The position numbers were made by a program, and so were the translations under genes. A stretch of 64,000 bases of DNA, taken from positions 434,001 to 498,000 of the forward strand of contig JAOADG010000008.1 of NCBI GenBank assembly GCA_026417415.1. Reading direction: 5' to 3'. The notes beneath the pieces were generated by a model that worked only from the letters and a program-made list of their open reading frames with translations, had not been told where the DNA came from and did not search any database. Below, in pieces: positions 18,156 through 25,944 of the stretch (position 1 is the first letter of the stretch; every line of letters starts with the position of its first letter). The stretch is from a bacterium (GTDB lineage: Bacteria > Electryoneota > JAOADG01).

Positions 18156-19715
18156 ATGGCTGAATTTTGGTACTATTTCATTGGATCAATACCAGGCGGA
18201 TGGGTACCGATTTTTTCCATTTTACTCATCTTCATTATTGCTATTGTTTACACCAAAATACGGGATCCAAACTATCCAAAAGATGCTATTCAAAAGTATC
18301 TCTTGTATACTTTTATCGGATGGGTTTTACTTTTTGGGATTTTGCGAGTTACTTTTCCGCCTCCACCATATCCTATTCGGATAGCAGTTTACCCTCTGGA
18401 AAATTCTGATAACCAAACAGAACTTTCCTATCAGTTATCACGTGAATTGGAAGAAGCATTTGCAACAACCAATTATAGATTTTCAATTGGTGGATTTAGA
18501 AGATTAAGTTGGCAACCGAAACCATCAAAAATCGTTCCTGATTCAATTCTTGAATTACCAAAGTTACTTCAATTACACTGGGTCGTTTGTGGAGAATGGT
18601 ACTCAATCGATTCGATAAAAAATCATCTTCAATTAAAAATAACTTTGAACAAAGTAAACACGAATATTTATTACCAATTTGAACAAGAAGGTAATCCGAA
18701 AGAAGTAATTCGGAATAGTGCTAATCAAATTGCGTTTTTAACTAAAAAACAGATTCAAGAAACAAACTTTTCTATGCTTACTCCAGAATGGAGATATGCA
18801 TGTGCAAATACTTTTCAAAAGAATCTGGATACGAGTTATACAGAAAAATTATTTAGAAAAGCAATCGCTTCTGATTCAATGAATTTGACAGGATTCGCTT
18901 GGTGGGTGGATTATTTATGTAAAACCAATCAGTACCTAAAGTATCAAGAATATCTTAAACAAAAACTTCCAATATTATTGAAAAATGCAGAAACATATCC
19001 ACTTTTTTTAATTTCACTTGGTAATTTTTATCGCCTAATGGGTGAATCTGAAAAAGCCATTTCTGCCTTTTTACTGGCTAACCATTATGCGCCAACCAAT
19101 CCAGAACCCCATTATTATTTGGCATTACTTAATCGTGAAGAAATTAAAACCAGATTCCAAAAAACGGCGTTTGATCATCTAAAAAGAGCAATAGAATTGG
19201 ATAAAGGATTTGAAATTGCAAGATTAAAACTACTTAGTATGTTACAACCTACGGGAATCACTCGGGATATTGAAAATTACATTTTACCGGGTTTAGAAAT
19301 TGCACCTTATTCAACGGATCTACTATTGAAATTATCTTATTTCCAATTGGAACGCTTTCCACCTAATCAAGTTATTCAAACTTTAGATCGATTGATTCGG
19401 ATTGATAGTACATACGGAGATGCTTATTACAATCGTGGCATCGCTAATTTAAGAGAGAAAGACACTATTAATGCTAAACTGGATTTTTATTCTACTATAC
19501 AAAAAAAGGGTTCAGTTGAGGCCTATTATTATTTAGGGTTAATTCATGAGTATAATCAACAATGGGATTCTGCTATTTATTATTTTAATCAACGATTACG
19601 ATTTGCCAAACAAGCCAAGGATCAGATCGCAACCTTACGTGCAAGAGATAAATTGCTTCTATTATTGAGACAACACCGCTCAACAAAATTAGATGTTCCC
19701 TTAGTAGTACCATAA
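18156..19715 (+). CDS. Membrane-anchored TPR protein
   Basis: 519 residues. Two membrane segments near the N-terminus (about 15-35 and 48-66) are followed by a domain with RIAVYPLENSDN that resembles the nucleotide-free FlgO/TolB-like N-terminal fold of TPR sensor proteins. From about residue 260 it is a run of TPR helices (for example ISAFLLANHYAPTNPEPHYYLALL and YYYLGLIHEYNQQWDSAIYYFNQRL). It is probably a periplasmic scaffold. No specific function can be assigned. It lies between folE-like and folP with almost no gaps, so it is in the same transcript. Confidence 0.7.
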   Translation: MAEFWYYFIGSIPGGWVPIFSILLIFIIAIVYTKIRDPNYPKDAIQKYLLYTFIGWVLLFGILRVTFPPPPYPIRIAVYPLENSDNQTELSYQLSRELEEAFATTNYRFSIGGFRRLSWQPKPSKIVPDSILELPKLLQLHWVVCGEWYSIDSIKNHLQLKITLNKVNTNIYYQFEQEGNPKEVIRNSANQIAFLTKKQIQETNFSMLTPEWRYACANTFQKNLDTSYTEKLFRKAIASDSMNLTGFAWWVDYLCKTNQYLKYQEYLKQKLPILLKNAETYPLFLISLGNFYRLMGESEKAISAFLLANHYAPTNPEPHYYLALLNREEIKTRFQKTAFDHLKRAIELDKGFEIARLKLLSMLQPTGITRDIENYILPGLEIAPYSTDLLLKLSYFQLERFPPNQVIQTLDRLIRIDSTYGDAYYNRGIANLREKDTINAKLDFYSTIQKKGSVEAYYYLGLIHEYNQQWDSAIYYFNQRLRFAKQAKDQIATLRARDKLLLLLRQHRSTKLDVPLVVP

Positions 19716-19718
19716 ATT

Positions 19719-20519
19719 ATGAGCAAGCCAAAAGTAATGGGCATTTTAAACGTAACACCGGATAGTTTTTCAGACGGTGGCAGATATTATTCTTTAGAAC
19801 TGGCTTGTAAACATGCTGAAAAAATGTTAAAAGAAGGAGCTGACTGGATTGATATTGGTGGTGAATCGACCAGGCCTGGTGCAGAAGAGATTTCTTTACA
19901 AGAAGAACAAAGAAGAATTCTACCTGTCATTCAAGAGTTAATCCATAGATTTCCCAGTATTCAAATATCCGTAGATACAAAAAATTCGGATACAGCCAAA
20001 AAAGCGATTCAACTTGGTGCAAAGATGGTAAATGATGTAACTGCGGGTAGATATGATGAAACAATGTTTCAAGTGATTGCAGAATCAAATGTTTATTACG
20101 TAATGATGCATAGCCGTGGTGATTCCAAGACGATGATGAATTTTACTCATTACAACAACCTTATCCATGATATTTATACAGAATTGATGAGTAGGGTAAA
20201 AAAGGCGATAAGTGCAGGAGTCCATCAAAATCAAATCATAGTAGATCCGGGAATTGGATTTGCAAAAACCTCACAACAAAATTTAATTATTCTTAAGAAC
20301 TTAAATGAGTTGAAAAAATGGAATTATCCTATTTTGATTGGGGCTTCTAGAAAAAGTTTTATTGGTGCTATAGACCAATCATCCCCTCAAGATAGATTAG
20401 GTGGTTCTATAGCTGTAGCAAGTATTTGTGCTTACTTTAGAGTTGATTATATTCGTGTACATGATGTCAAAGAGACAGTACAAGCAATACAAGTTGTGCA
20501 TTCCATTTTTTCATCTTAA
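19719..20519 (+). CDS. folP: Dihydropteroate synthase
   Basis: 266 residues, a TIM barrel. Signature motifs are MGILNVTPDSFSDGG at residues 8-22, GGESTRPGA, VDTKNSDTAKKA, VNDVTAG, DPGIGFAKT and GASRKSFIG. It condenses 4-aminobenzoate with 6-hydroxymethyl-dihydropterin diphosphate to give dihydropteroate. All the substrate-binding motifs are intact. It lies three bases after the TPR gene. Confidence 0.96.
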   Translation: MSKPKVMGILNVTPDSFSDGGRYYSLELACKHAEKMLKEGADWIDIGGESTRPGAEEISLQEEQRRILPVIQELIHRFPSIQISVDTKNSDTAKKAIQLGAKMVNDVTAGRYDETMFQVIAESNVYYVMMHSRGDSKTMMNFTHYNNLIHDIYTELMSRVKKAISAGVHQNQIIVDPGIGFAKTSQQNLIILKNLNELKKWNYPILIGASRKSFIGAIDQSSPQDRLGGSIAVASICAYFRVDYIRVHDVKETVQAIQVVHSIFSS

Positions 20520-20557
20520 AAAATTAAGTAGTAGCAATATGAAGAGGGTGGTACGGT

Positions 20558-21019
20558 TTGTCTGATATCGGTCACAATTTTCATTCTATTATCATCCGCG
20601 ATGCTGTGGTGCAAGATATTGAAACAATTCTTGCGATTGAACGTGATTCTTATGTAGATCCTTGGGGTGAAGAATCATTTCGCTATTTAATGTTTCAAAA
20701 AAATGGGATTGCTATCGTTGCAGCGCAACAATTTCCTATAGGATATGCATTTGGTAGGGTAACCTTAGATGAAGGTGAACTATTAAACCTTGCAGTTTCT
20801 AAACCCTATAGAAAAAGAAATTTAGGTAGAGCCATTCTGAATGAATTTCTAAATCGTTGTTGGAAATTAGGTGCGAATAAAGTTTATTTAGAAGTACGTG
20901 TGAAAAATACTGCTGCTATTCAACTATATAGATCAGCAGGATTCATTATTGAAGGTCGCAGAAATAAGTATTATCAAGATGGTGAAGACGCATTTATTAT
21001 GAAATTAATTAAACAATAG
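20558..21019 (+). CDS. rimI: Ribosomal-protein-alanine N-acetyltransferase
   Basis: 153 residues of the GNAT fold. The acetyl-CoA loop reads VSKPYRKRNLGRAILNEFL, and the RimI-type end reads EVRVKNTAAIQLYRSAGF with YYQDGEDAFIMKL. RimI acetylates the N-terminal alanine of protein S18. The start is TTG 20558 after GAGGGTGG; no ATG is available before the conserved core. Sequence alone cannot exclude a related GNAT with another target. Confidence 0.88.
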   Translation: MSDIGHNFHSIIIRDAVVQDIETILAIERDSYVDPWGEESFRYLMFQKNGIAIVAAQQFPIGYAFGRVTLDEGELLNLAVSKPYRKRNLGRAILNEFLNRCWKLGANKVYLEVRVKNTAAIQLYRSAGFIIEGRRNKYYQDGEDAFIMKLIKQ

Positions 21020-21031
21020 AAGGAAATAATT

Positions 21032-21874
21032 ATGGCTTGGTTTAAAAGAGAAGAAAAAGGAATTTCAGAAGAAACACAAAAACGTGATACTCCAGATGGA
21101 CTTTGGATAAAATGCGAGGGTTGTAATGAAATCCTTTTTAAAAAATCTACAGTAGAAAACAATTATGTTTGTCCTAAATGCGATTACCATTTTCGTCCAC
21201 CTGCAACATTGTATTTTCAATTACTCTCACCTGATGCAGAACCTGAAGAATTGGATTTTCGTGTTAGACCAATGGATCCATTAGGTTTTGTGGATACAAA
21301 AAAGTACTCTGAAAGAATTGAATCTTTGAAGAAAAAACTAAACTTGGATGATACCCTGCGAGTAGCCAAAGGAAAATTGGATAAGTATAACATAATGATT
21401 GGTGCAATGGATTTTGAGTACATGGGTGGGTCCTTAGGAAGCGTAACAGGTGAAATTTTTGCTCGTGCTTGTCAGATTTGCCTCGAAGAGAATAGGCCTT
21501 TGATTACAATTGCTTGTAGTGGTGGTGCGAGAATGCAAGAAGGTGCATTATCCTTGATGCAATTAGCAAAAATGAGTGCTTGGTTAACGAAGTTGGCAGA
21601 TGCAAAAATTCCATTTATAAGCATTTTAACAAATCCTACTACGGGGGGAACCAGTGCTAGTTTTGCGATGTTAGGTGATGTCATTCTTGCTGAACCAGGA
21701 GCAGTGATTGGATTTGCAGGTGCTCGAGTGATTAAGCAAACCATTGGACAGGATTTACCCCCAGGATTTCAAAGAAGTGAATTTCTTTTAGAGCATGGGT
21801 TTGTGGATCGTGTTGTTCATAGAAAAGATTTAGCTACAGTAACGAAAAGAGTTCTTAGAGGATTGATTGGTTAA
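21032..21874 (+). CDS. accD: Acetyl-CoA carboxylase carboxyltransferase subunit beta
   Basis: 280 residues. An N-terminal zinc ribbon (CEGC near residue 28, then CPKC near 49) precedes a crotonase-like carboxyltransferase domain with ACSGGARMQEG and TNPTTGGTSASFAMLGD. With AccA (not in the window) it moves carboxyl from biotin to acetyl-CoA, the first step of fatty acid synthesis. Good SD AAGGAAA. Last gene of the long operon, followed by a bidirectional terminator. Confidence 0.97.
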   Translation: MAWFKREEKGISEETQKRDTPDGLWIKCEGCNEILFKKSTVENNYVCPKCDYHFRPPATLYFQLLSPDAEPEELDFRVRPMDPLGFVDTKKYSERIESLKKKLNLDDTLRVAKGKLDKYNIMIGAMDFEYMGGSLGSVTGEIFARACQICLEENRPLITIACSGGARMQEGALSLMQLAKMSAWLTKLADAKIPFISILTNPTTGGTSASFAMLGDVILAEPGAVIGFAGARVIKQTIGQDLPPGFQRSEFLLEHGFVDRVVHRKDLATVTKRVLRGLIG

Positions 21875-21920
21875 TAAAAGCATTCTTTAGATATTCTTTA
21901 GGGAATTTTGGAAATAAAAA

Positions 21921-21943
21921 ACGGGTATCATAATACCCGTTTT
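21921..21943. terminator. Bidirectional terminator between accD and tRNA-Lys
   Basis: ACGGGTA-tcataa-TACCCGT is a perfect 7-bp stem. It has TTT on the plus-strand side, ending the accD transcript. On the minus strand it is followed by TTTTTTATTT and lies just past the 3' end of the tRNA gene. Confidence 0.9.
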
Positions 21944-21946
21944 CTG

Positions 21947-22020
21947 TGAGGGAGCCGGGATTCGAACCCGGGACCCACGGCTTAAAAGGCCGGTGCTCTA
22001 CCTGGCTGAGCTACTCCCCC
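21947..22020 (-). tRNA. tRNA-Lys (anticodon TTT)
   Basis: 74 nt cloverleaf. Acceptor GGGGGAG pairs with CTCCCTC (one G-U), D-stem GCTC/GAGC, anticodon loop CTTTTAA giving TTT, T-arm CCGGG-TTCGAAT-CCCGG, discriminator A. The anticodon stem CCGGC/GCCGT has a C-U mismatch at 27-43. The 3' CCA is not encoded. Confidence 0.95.
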
Positions 22021-22096
22021 TTTAGAAAATGCTTATCAATTTTTCAGCCAAGCAATATATTGAAAACTTCTATCAATTTGCAACTTTGTTTGATTC

Positions 22097-22125
22097 TTGA
22101 CATTTTCCTATTTCCTTCGTATATT
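22097..22125 (+). promoter_or_regulatory. Consensus sigma-70 promoter
   Basis: TTGACA at 22097-22102, a 17-bp spacer, then TATATT at 22120-22125. This is the best housekeeping promoter match noticed in the window. It points to the lipoprotein gene at 22264, giving a leader of about 130 nt. Confidence 0.7.
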
Positions 22126-22131
22126 ATTGTG

Positions 22132-22263
22132 CCAAGTGATGAGAGCCAAACGCGCTACTTTGGAGCTTGGTCGGAAATGTTCCCCGTTGTGGACAAATTA
22201 AAAATATCGTCAAATCTATCCACGGAAGATTGATGTAGGTTCTTAAAAGGAAAGGAATAAACT
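22132..22263 (+). other. Long 5' leader with GC-richer, foldable segment
   Basis: Between the promoter and the lipoprotein gene, about 22132-22195 is richer in G and C than the surrounding intergenic DNA. It contains short complementary arms (CCAAG...CTTGG, CCAAA...TTTGG, GGAA-atg-TTCC). It could be a structured leader or an embedded small RNA. I recognise no riboswitch family. The last 15 bases hold the SD AAGGAAAGGAATAA for the downstream gene. Confidence 0.3.
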
Positions 22264-22815
22264 ATGAAAGTTCTATTCGGTATTTTAGTATTTGCGTTAG
22301 CACTTTTAATTGGATGTGCTACTCCTGAACAGAAAGCCCAAAAGCTCTTTGACCAAGGCAAGTATCAAGAAGTGTTGGATAAATATGGAACGCTTCCAAT
22401 TGCAGCTGAAGCCAAGGCAAAGATCGCTGAAGGTCTTTTCAATGAAGGAAAGTATGAAGAAGTTATTGCGAATTATGGTGATACCCAATGGGCAGCACAA
22501 GCAAAGAATAAAATTGCAGACAAATTGCTCAGTGAAGGTAAACTTGATGAAGTGATTGCGAAGTATCCAGATTCACCAGCTGCTAAGCAAGCCAAGGAAA
22601 ACAAAGCCAAGACAGAATACGAAGCACTACTGAAAGAAAAAGATAAGAAGAAAAAAGAAGCTGGAATGTTAGAGATTATGAACAAGTATCCTGGTACCCA
22701 AACTGCTGAAATGATTAAAGCAGAAATGGAAAAGAAGAATCAACCAAAAGCTCCAGCAAAGCAAGCCGCCCCCAAAGCTGCGAAACCAGCTGGTAAGAAA
22801 ATGGAAAAGAAATAA
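22264..22815 (+). CDS. TPR-like repeat lipoprotein
   Basis: 183 residues. A lipoprotein signal ends in LIGC with Cys 18 as the lipidation site. Degenerate helical repeats of about 30 residues follow, each built on a 'G-K-Y-x-E-V-I/L-x-K/N-Y' core, so TPR or BamD-like. The tail from about 155 is a low-complexity Lys/Ala/Pro stretch. The strong promoter and twin terminators suggest an abundant protein on its own transcript. The Lys/Ala-rich tail could contact peptidoglycan or another polyanion, which is inference. No specific function recognised. Confidence 0.75.
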   Translation: MKVLFGILVFALALLIGCATPEQKAQKLFDQGKYQEVLDKYGTLPIAAEAKAKIAEGLFNEGKYEEVIANYGDTQWAAQAKNKIADKLLSEGKLDEVIAKYPDSPAAKQAKENKAKTEYEALLKEKDKKKKEAGMLEIMNKYPGTQTAEMIKAEMEKKNQPKAPAKQAAPKAAKPAGKKMEKK

Positions 22816-22837
22816 AACCATAATGGTTTTTCAACAA

Positions 22838-22871
22838 CCAACCCCTCCTTATGGAGGGGTTGGCTGTTTTT
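22838..22871 (+). terminator. Rho-independent terminator after the repeat lipoprotein
   Basis: CCAACCCCTCC-ttat-GGAGGGGTTGG is a perfect 11-bp stem followed by CTGTTTTT. A smaller hairpin, AAAACCA-taa-TGGTTTT, lies directly after the stop codon (22815-22831). Confidence 0.93.
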
Positions 22872-22957
22872 GAACTGTTATTAATTCAATTTGATAATTC
22901 CATTTTAAGATAGAATTCGTATTATACTTAATAATACAGTTCATTTTGAGGATGACA

Positions 22958-24424
22958 ATGGTAGATTTTGATAGTAAGTTTAACGTTGACAAGCAAAATG
23001 TACCACAAGAAGTAAAAAAGAATAAAAATTTTGTAAGAAAAAATAAATACTACGATAATCCGAAAAATTTTTCAACCACCTACTTTGGTAAACTTATTAC
23101 TGGCTTAGATGGTGCAAATGCTTATCAGTACTCAAGGACGGGTGCTTTTGGAGTTGTGATAAAAACCGATTCGTCCGATCCCCCAAGTGATCTTTTGGTT
23201 GCTTTTCCCAGCCCTTATTACTTAGAAACAAGTTGGGTCAATAGAAAACGTTTTCGTTTTGCAACCAAAGAAGAAATTGAAAAAATCATTCATGCATCTT
23301 CAGAAAATCCATCCAATTTTAAAACTGGCGATTTAGTTGAAACGACAGATGGTTGGGAAGTAGATACTCGTAGAGGTACTTATTATATCCCAACGGGAAT
23401 TATCGGTGTTATTGATCATGAAGATGATCCCATTAACCCAAGAGTTGAGGTTGAGTTTGGAAAGAAAGTAATTTACACGAAACAATATGTAATTTTACCT
23501 GATGGTAGAAAAATTTCTAATTTTCAATTGGTCAATGCTGCGACCAGTCGTAGAATGGTCTCTGTAATCTTACAAGATTATAATTTACGTGTAGATTTAC
23601 CAGAAGATATTCTAATTCATAGATTACCTAATCCTGAAGCGTTAAAAAAAGTTGTAGCAAGTCCAAAAATCAAAGAAAAATTACTGGAAGGGACAAAATT
23701 ATTAGACCCAGAGTTTCGTAAAGAATTAGAAGAAGAATGGAATCTGAAAAGTTTTTCTTATGGTCGTGGTTTTATTGCTTTAATATACGGAAAGCCGGGA
23801 ACGGGCAAAACGACCCTGGTTCGTGCCTTAGCAGATCAAATCGGAAGACCCATTTTTCGAATTGAAGGTAGTGATTTAGGTACAGATCCAGAAGAGTTTA
23901 CTTCTTTGCTTGATCGTGCAATGCGCAGAGCACTGCGATTAAATGCAATCCTACTAATAGAAGAAGCAGATCAAATTTTACAGCGTAGAACTCTAAATAT
24001 GTACCCTTCAGTGCTTGCTAAAATAAGTGAAGTTTTACAAAAGATAGAAAATTTTGAGGGTGTACTATTATTAACTTCTAATCGAGCATTTACGTTGGAT
24101 GATGCTGCACGTTCTAGGTTGAATCTAATCTATGAAATGCCTCCATTGACTGCTGATTTAAGAGAATCAATATTATTGACTTCTTTACCAAAAGAGTTAC
24201 CAATTGAAGGGGTATTGCCGATTGCACAAATTGCTGCTTTAGATTTAGATGGACGTGCGATTAAAATGGCCATTCTAAATGCTGCAAGGCGTGCGAAAGC
24301 AAATGGGAAAAGTAAATTACCCGCTCAGTATATTTATGAAGAGGCAAAGTTGTTGCTTGAAGGATTAGAAGGGTTGCGAGATAGTGTACGAGAAGCAAAT
24401 TTTTTCTTAGAAGAAGAAGAATAA
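22958..24424 (+). CDS. Orphan AAA+ ATPase with uncharacterised N-terminal domain
   Basis: 488 residues from ATG 22958, with GAGG six bases upstream. The C-terminal half is a single AAA+ module: Walker A GKPGTGKTT near residue 280, Walker B AILLIEEADQIL, sensor 1 LLLTSNRAFTLDDAARSR, and a small helical domain to the end. The N-terminal 240 residues match no domain I recognise. They contain an aromatic segment (PYYLETSWVNRKRFRF) and a beta-barrel-like stretch starting FKTGDLVE. There is no membrane segment and no protease motif, so it is not FtsH or Lon. It is flanked by a terminator upstream and a convergent symporter gene, so it appears monocistronic and partnerless. Confidence 0.8.
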   Translation: MVDFDSKFNVDKQNVPQEVKKNKNFVRKNKYYDNPKNFSTTYFGKLITGLDGANAYQYSRTGAFGVVIKTDSSDPPSDLLVAFPSPYYLETSWVNRKRFRFATKEEIEKIIHASSENPSNFKTGDLVETTDGWEVDTRRGTYYIPTGIIGVIDHEDDPINPRVEVEFGKKVIYTKQYVILPDGRKISNFQLVNAATSRRMVSVILQDYNLRVDLPEDILIHRLPNPEALKKVVASPKIKEKLLEGTKLLDPEFRKELEEEWNLKSFSYGRGFIALIYGKPGTGKTTLVRALADQIGRPIFRIEGSDLGTDPEEFTSLLDRAMRRALRLNAILLIEEADQILQRRTLNMYPSVLAKISEVLQKIENFEGVLLLTSNRAFTLDDAARSRLNLIYEMPPLTADLRESILLTSLPKELPIEGVLPIAQIAALDLDGRAIKMAILNAARRAKANGKSKLPAQYIYEEAKLLLEGLEGLRDSVREANFFLEEEE

Positions 24425-24428
24425 AGGT

Positions 24429-25850
24429 TTACGATAGTACCATTTTTTTCTCCACTCGATCTGCAAACCAAAACAGCAGTGCTACTATAATTGCTGGATA
24501 AATTGGTTCTATATTGAAAAAATAATCACCGTGAAACCATGGCAATCGTTTGGAAAATGTCCAAATAAAAGCAACTAAACTTGTTGTAATCATTGCCCAA
24601 AATGCCCAGAAATTGGATAGTTTGAATTGATTACTCCAACTAGTTAGAAGCGGTAACAGCAATGCTGGTCCAAAAATGGACCCAAATTCTAACCATATCT
24701 GAACAATGCTTTCATTCGTTGATGCGATAATTGCTGATACAATTACAGTAATGAGTAAACCGATTTGAGTGTATTTGGTGGAATACGATTCATTTTCAAT
24801 GAAATGATCCGAAAGGTTTTCACGTCGCCATCTCCATAAAACATCCCGACCTATGGTTACAGATGCTACGAAAGTGTATGAATTGATGGTTGACATAATG
24901 GTAGCGAACATACTAACCCAAAAAAAACCACGCAAAATAGGTGGGAGAACTGTACTTGCTAGTGCTCCGTAACTTTGGGCAGGATGCTCAAGTTGTGGGA
25001 AAAGAGCTCTTGAATAAAGTCCACTAACCGTAGTTAAAAAATCAAAAGTGAACCAGAATACGACAGATAAGATCATTCCAGTTTTTGCGACTTTGGGTGA
25101 TTTAGCAGAAAAGCAGCGTTGATAAAAAGTAGGTTCAACCAAGGTGCTAGAGGCAATGAAATACCATACTAAAATGGAAGTGAACCATTGTCCACCAGTA
25201 GGAGTTAAGAGTTCTTGAGGAATTTTGGATTGAATGAATGAGAAACCACCTAACGTAAAATAACTAAATGAAACTAAAACAATAAATCCACAATACATAC
25301 AACAGAACAAAAACAGATCTGCGTAAATGACTGAACGTAAACCACCATTCAATATGTAAATCGTTGAGACAACCAAACCTAAAAGTAAAGCACACCAAAA
25401 TGGGATTGGGAAAATCATTTGGATGAGTAGTGTTATCATCAATAAGTAAGCACCGGGTGCTGCAGTAACAAATTGAAAGATACCACCTAAAATCGCAGTG
25501 CGTTTATCGTATGATTTTTCTAATTGATCTGGGATGCTAAGAAGACGTGATTCATTTACTTTCTTTGAAAGAAAAAAAGCAAAAATAAGCGCGTAAAGAT
25601 AGTAGGGAACACCAAATACAAACCAATTGGATAATCCATATTGATAAGAATATTCGGCTACACCTAAAATACCCCCGTAAAAAGAGGATACAGTAGAGGC
25701 GACAAATGCTGGTAAAGTGATGGTACGAGATGCGACAAAAAAATCTAAATTTCCTTTTCGCCAGCTTTTCCTCGCGAGCAAACCGATTCCAATCGAAATT
25801 AGGAAAAAAACAGAAATGATCATGAAATCAGAAAAGTTTAGTTTTAACAT
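24429..25850 (-). CDS. Sodium:solute symporter family transporter
   Basis: 473 residues with about 12-13 hydrophobic segments. The pattern fits the SSS family (FWVSMFATIMSTINSYTFVASVTIGRDVLWR in the TM8 region and GGLRSVIYADLFLF in the TM5-6 region). It moves a solute into the cell with sodium; the substrate cannot be predicted. ATG 25850 has GGAAG five bases upstream; the in-frame TTG 12 bp earlier overlaps that SD. It converges with the AAA gene (4 bp gap) and diverges from the secreted carboxypeptidase. Confidence 0.88.
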   Translation of the reverse strand: MLKLNFSDFMIISVFFLISIGIGLLARKSWRKGNLDFFVASRTITLPAFVASTVSSFYGGILGVAEYSYQYGLSNWFVFGVPYYLYALIFAFFLSKKVNESRLLSIPDQLEKSYDKRTAILGGIFQFVTAAPGAYLLMITLLIQMIFPIPFWCALLLGLVVSTIYILNGGLRSVIYADLFLFCCMYCGFIVLVSFSYFTLGGFSFIQSKIPQELLTPTGGQWFTSILVWYFIASSTLVEPTFYQRCFSAKSPKVAKTGMILSVVFWFTFDFLTTVSGLYSRALFPQLEHPAQSYGALASTVLPPILRGFFWVSMFATIMSTINSYTFVASVTIGRDVLWRWRRENLSDHFIENESYSTKYTQIGLLITVIVSAIIASTNESIVQIWLEFGSIFGPALLLPLLTSWSNQFKLSNFWAFWAMITTSLVAFIWTFSKRLPWFHGDYFFNIEPIYPAIIVALLFWFADRVEKKMVLS

Positions 25851-25896
25851 TTCAACTTCCAAAACAACCTTGGGAATTGTAGGTATTAAAAAACAT

Positions 25897-25922
25897 TTGT
25901 ACTATAGAATTGTACTATAGAA
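25897..25922. repeat. 13-bp perfect tandem direct repeat in divergent promoter
   Basis: TTGTACTATAGAA occurs twice head to tail with no spacer. It lies between the divergent symporter and M14 carboxypeptidase genes, 23 bp before the latter's start. It may be a duplicated promoter element or tandem binding sites. Confidence 0.6.
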
Positions 25923-25944
25923 TATAAATTTAGACGAGGCAACT

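Noticed and set aside
21947-22020. tRNA as an integration site for a genomic island
   Set aside because: No integrase, no repeat of the tRNA 3' end, and ordinary chromosomal genes on both sides.
22139-22201. 20-codon frame beginning MRAKRATLELG in the lipoprotein leader
   Set aside because: It has no SD and no conserved protein feature, and its GC-richer codons coincide with the foldable leader segment, so an RNA structure is more likely than a leader peptide.
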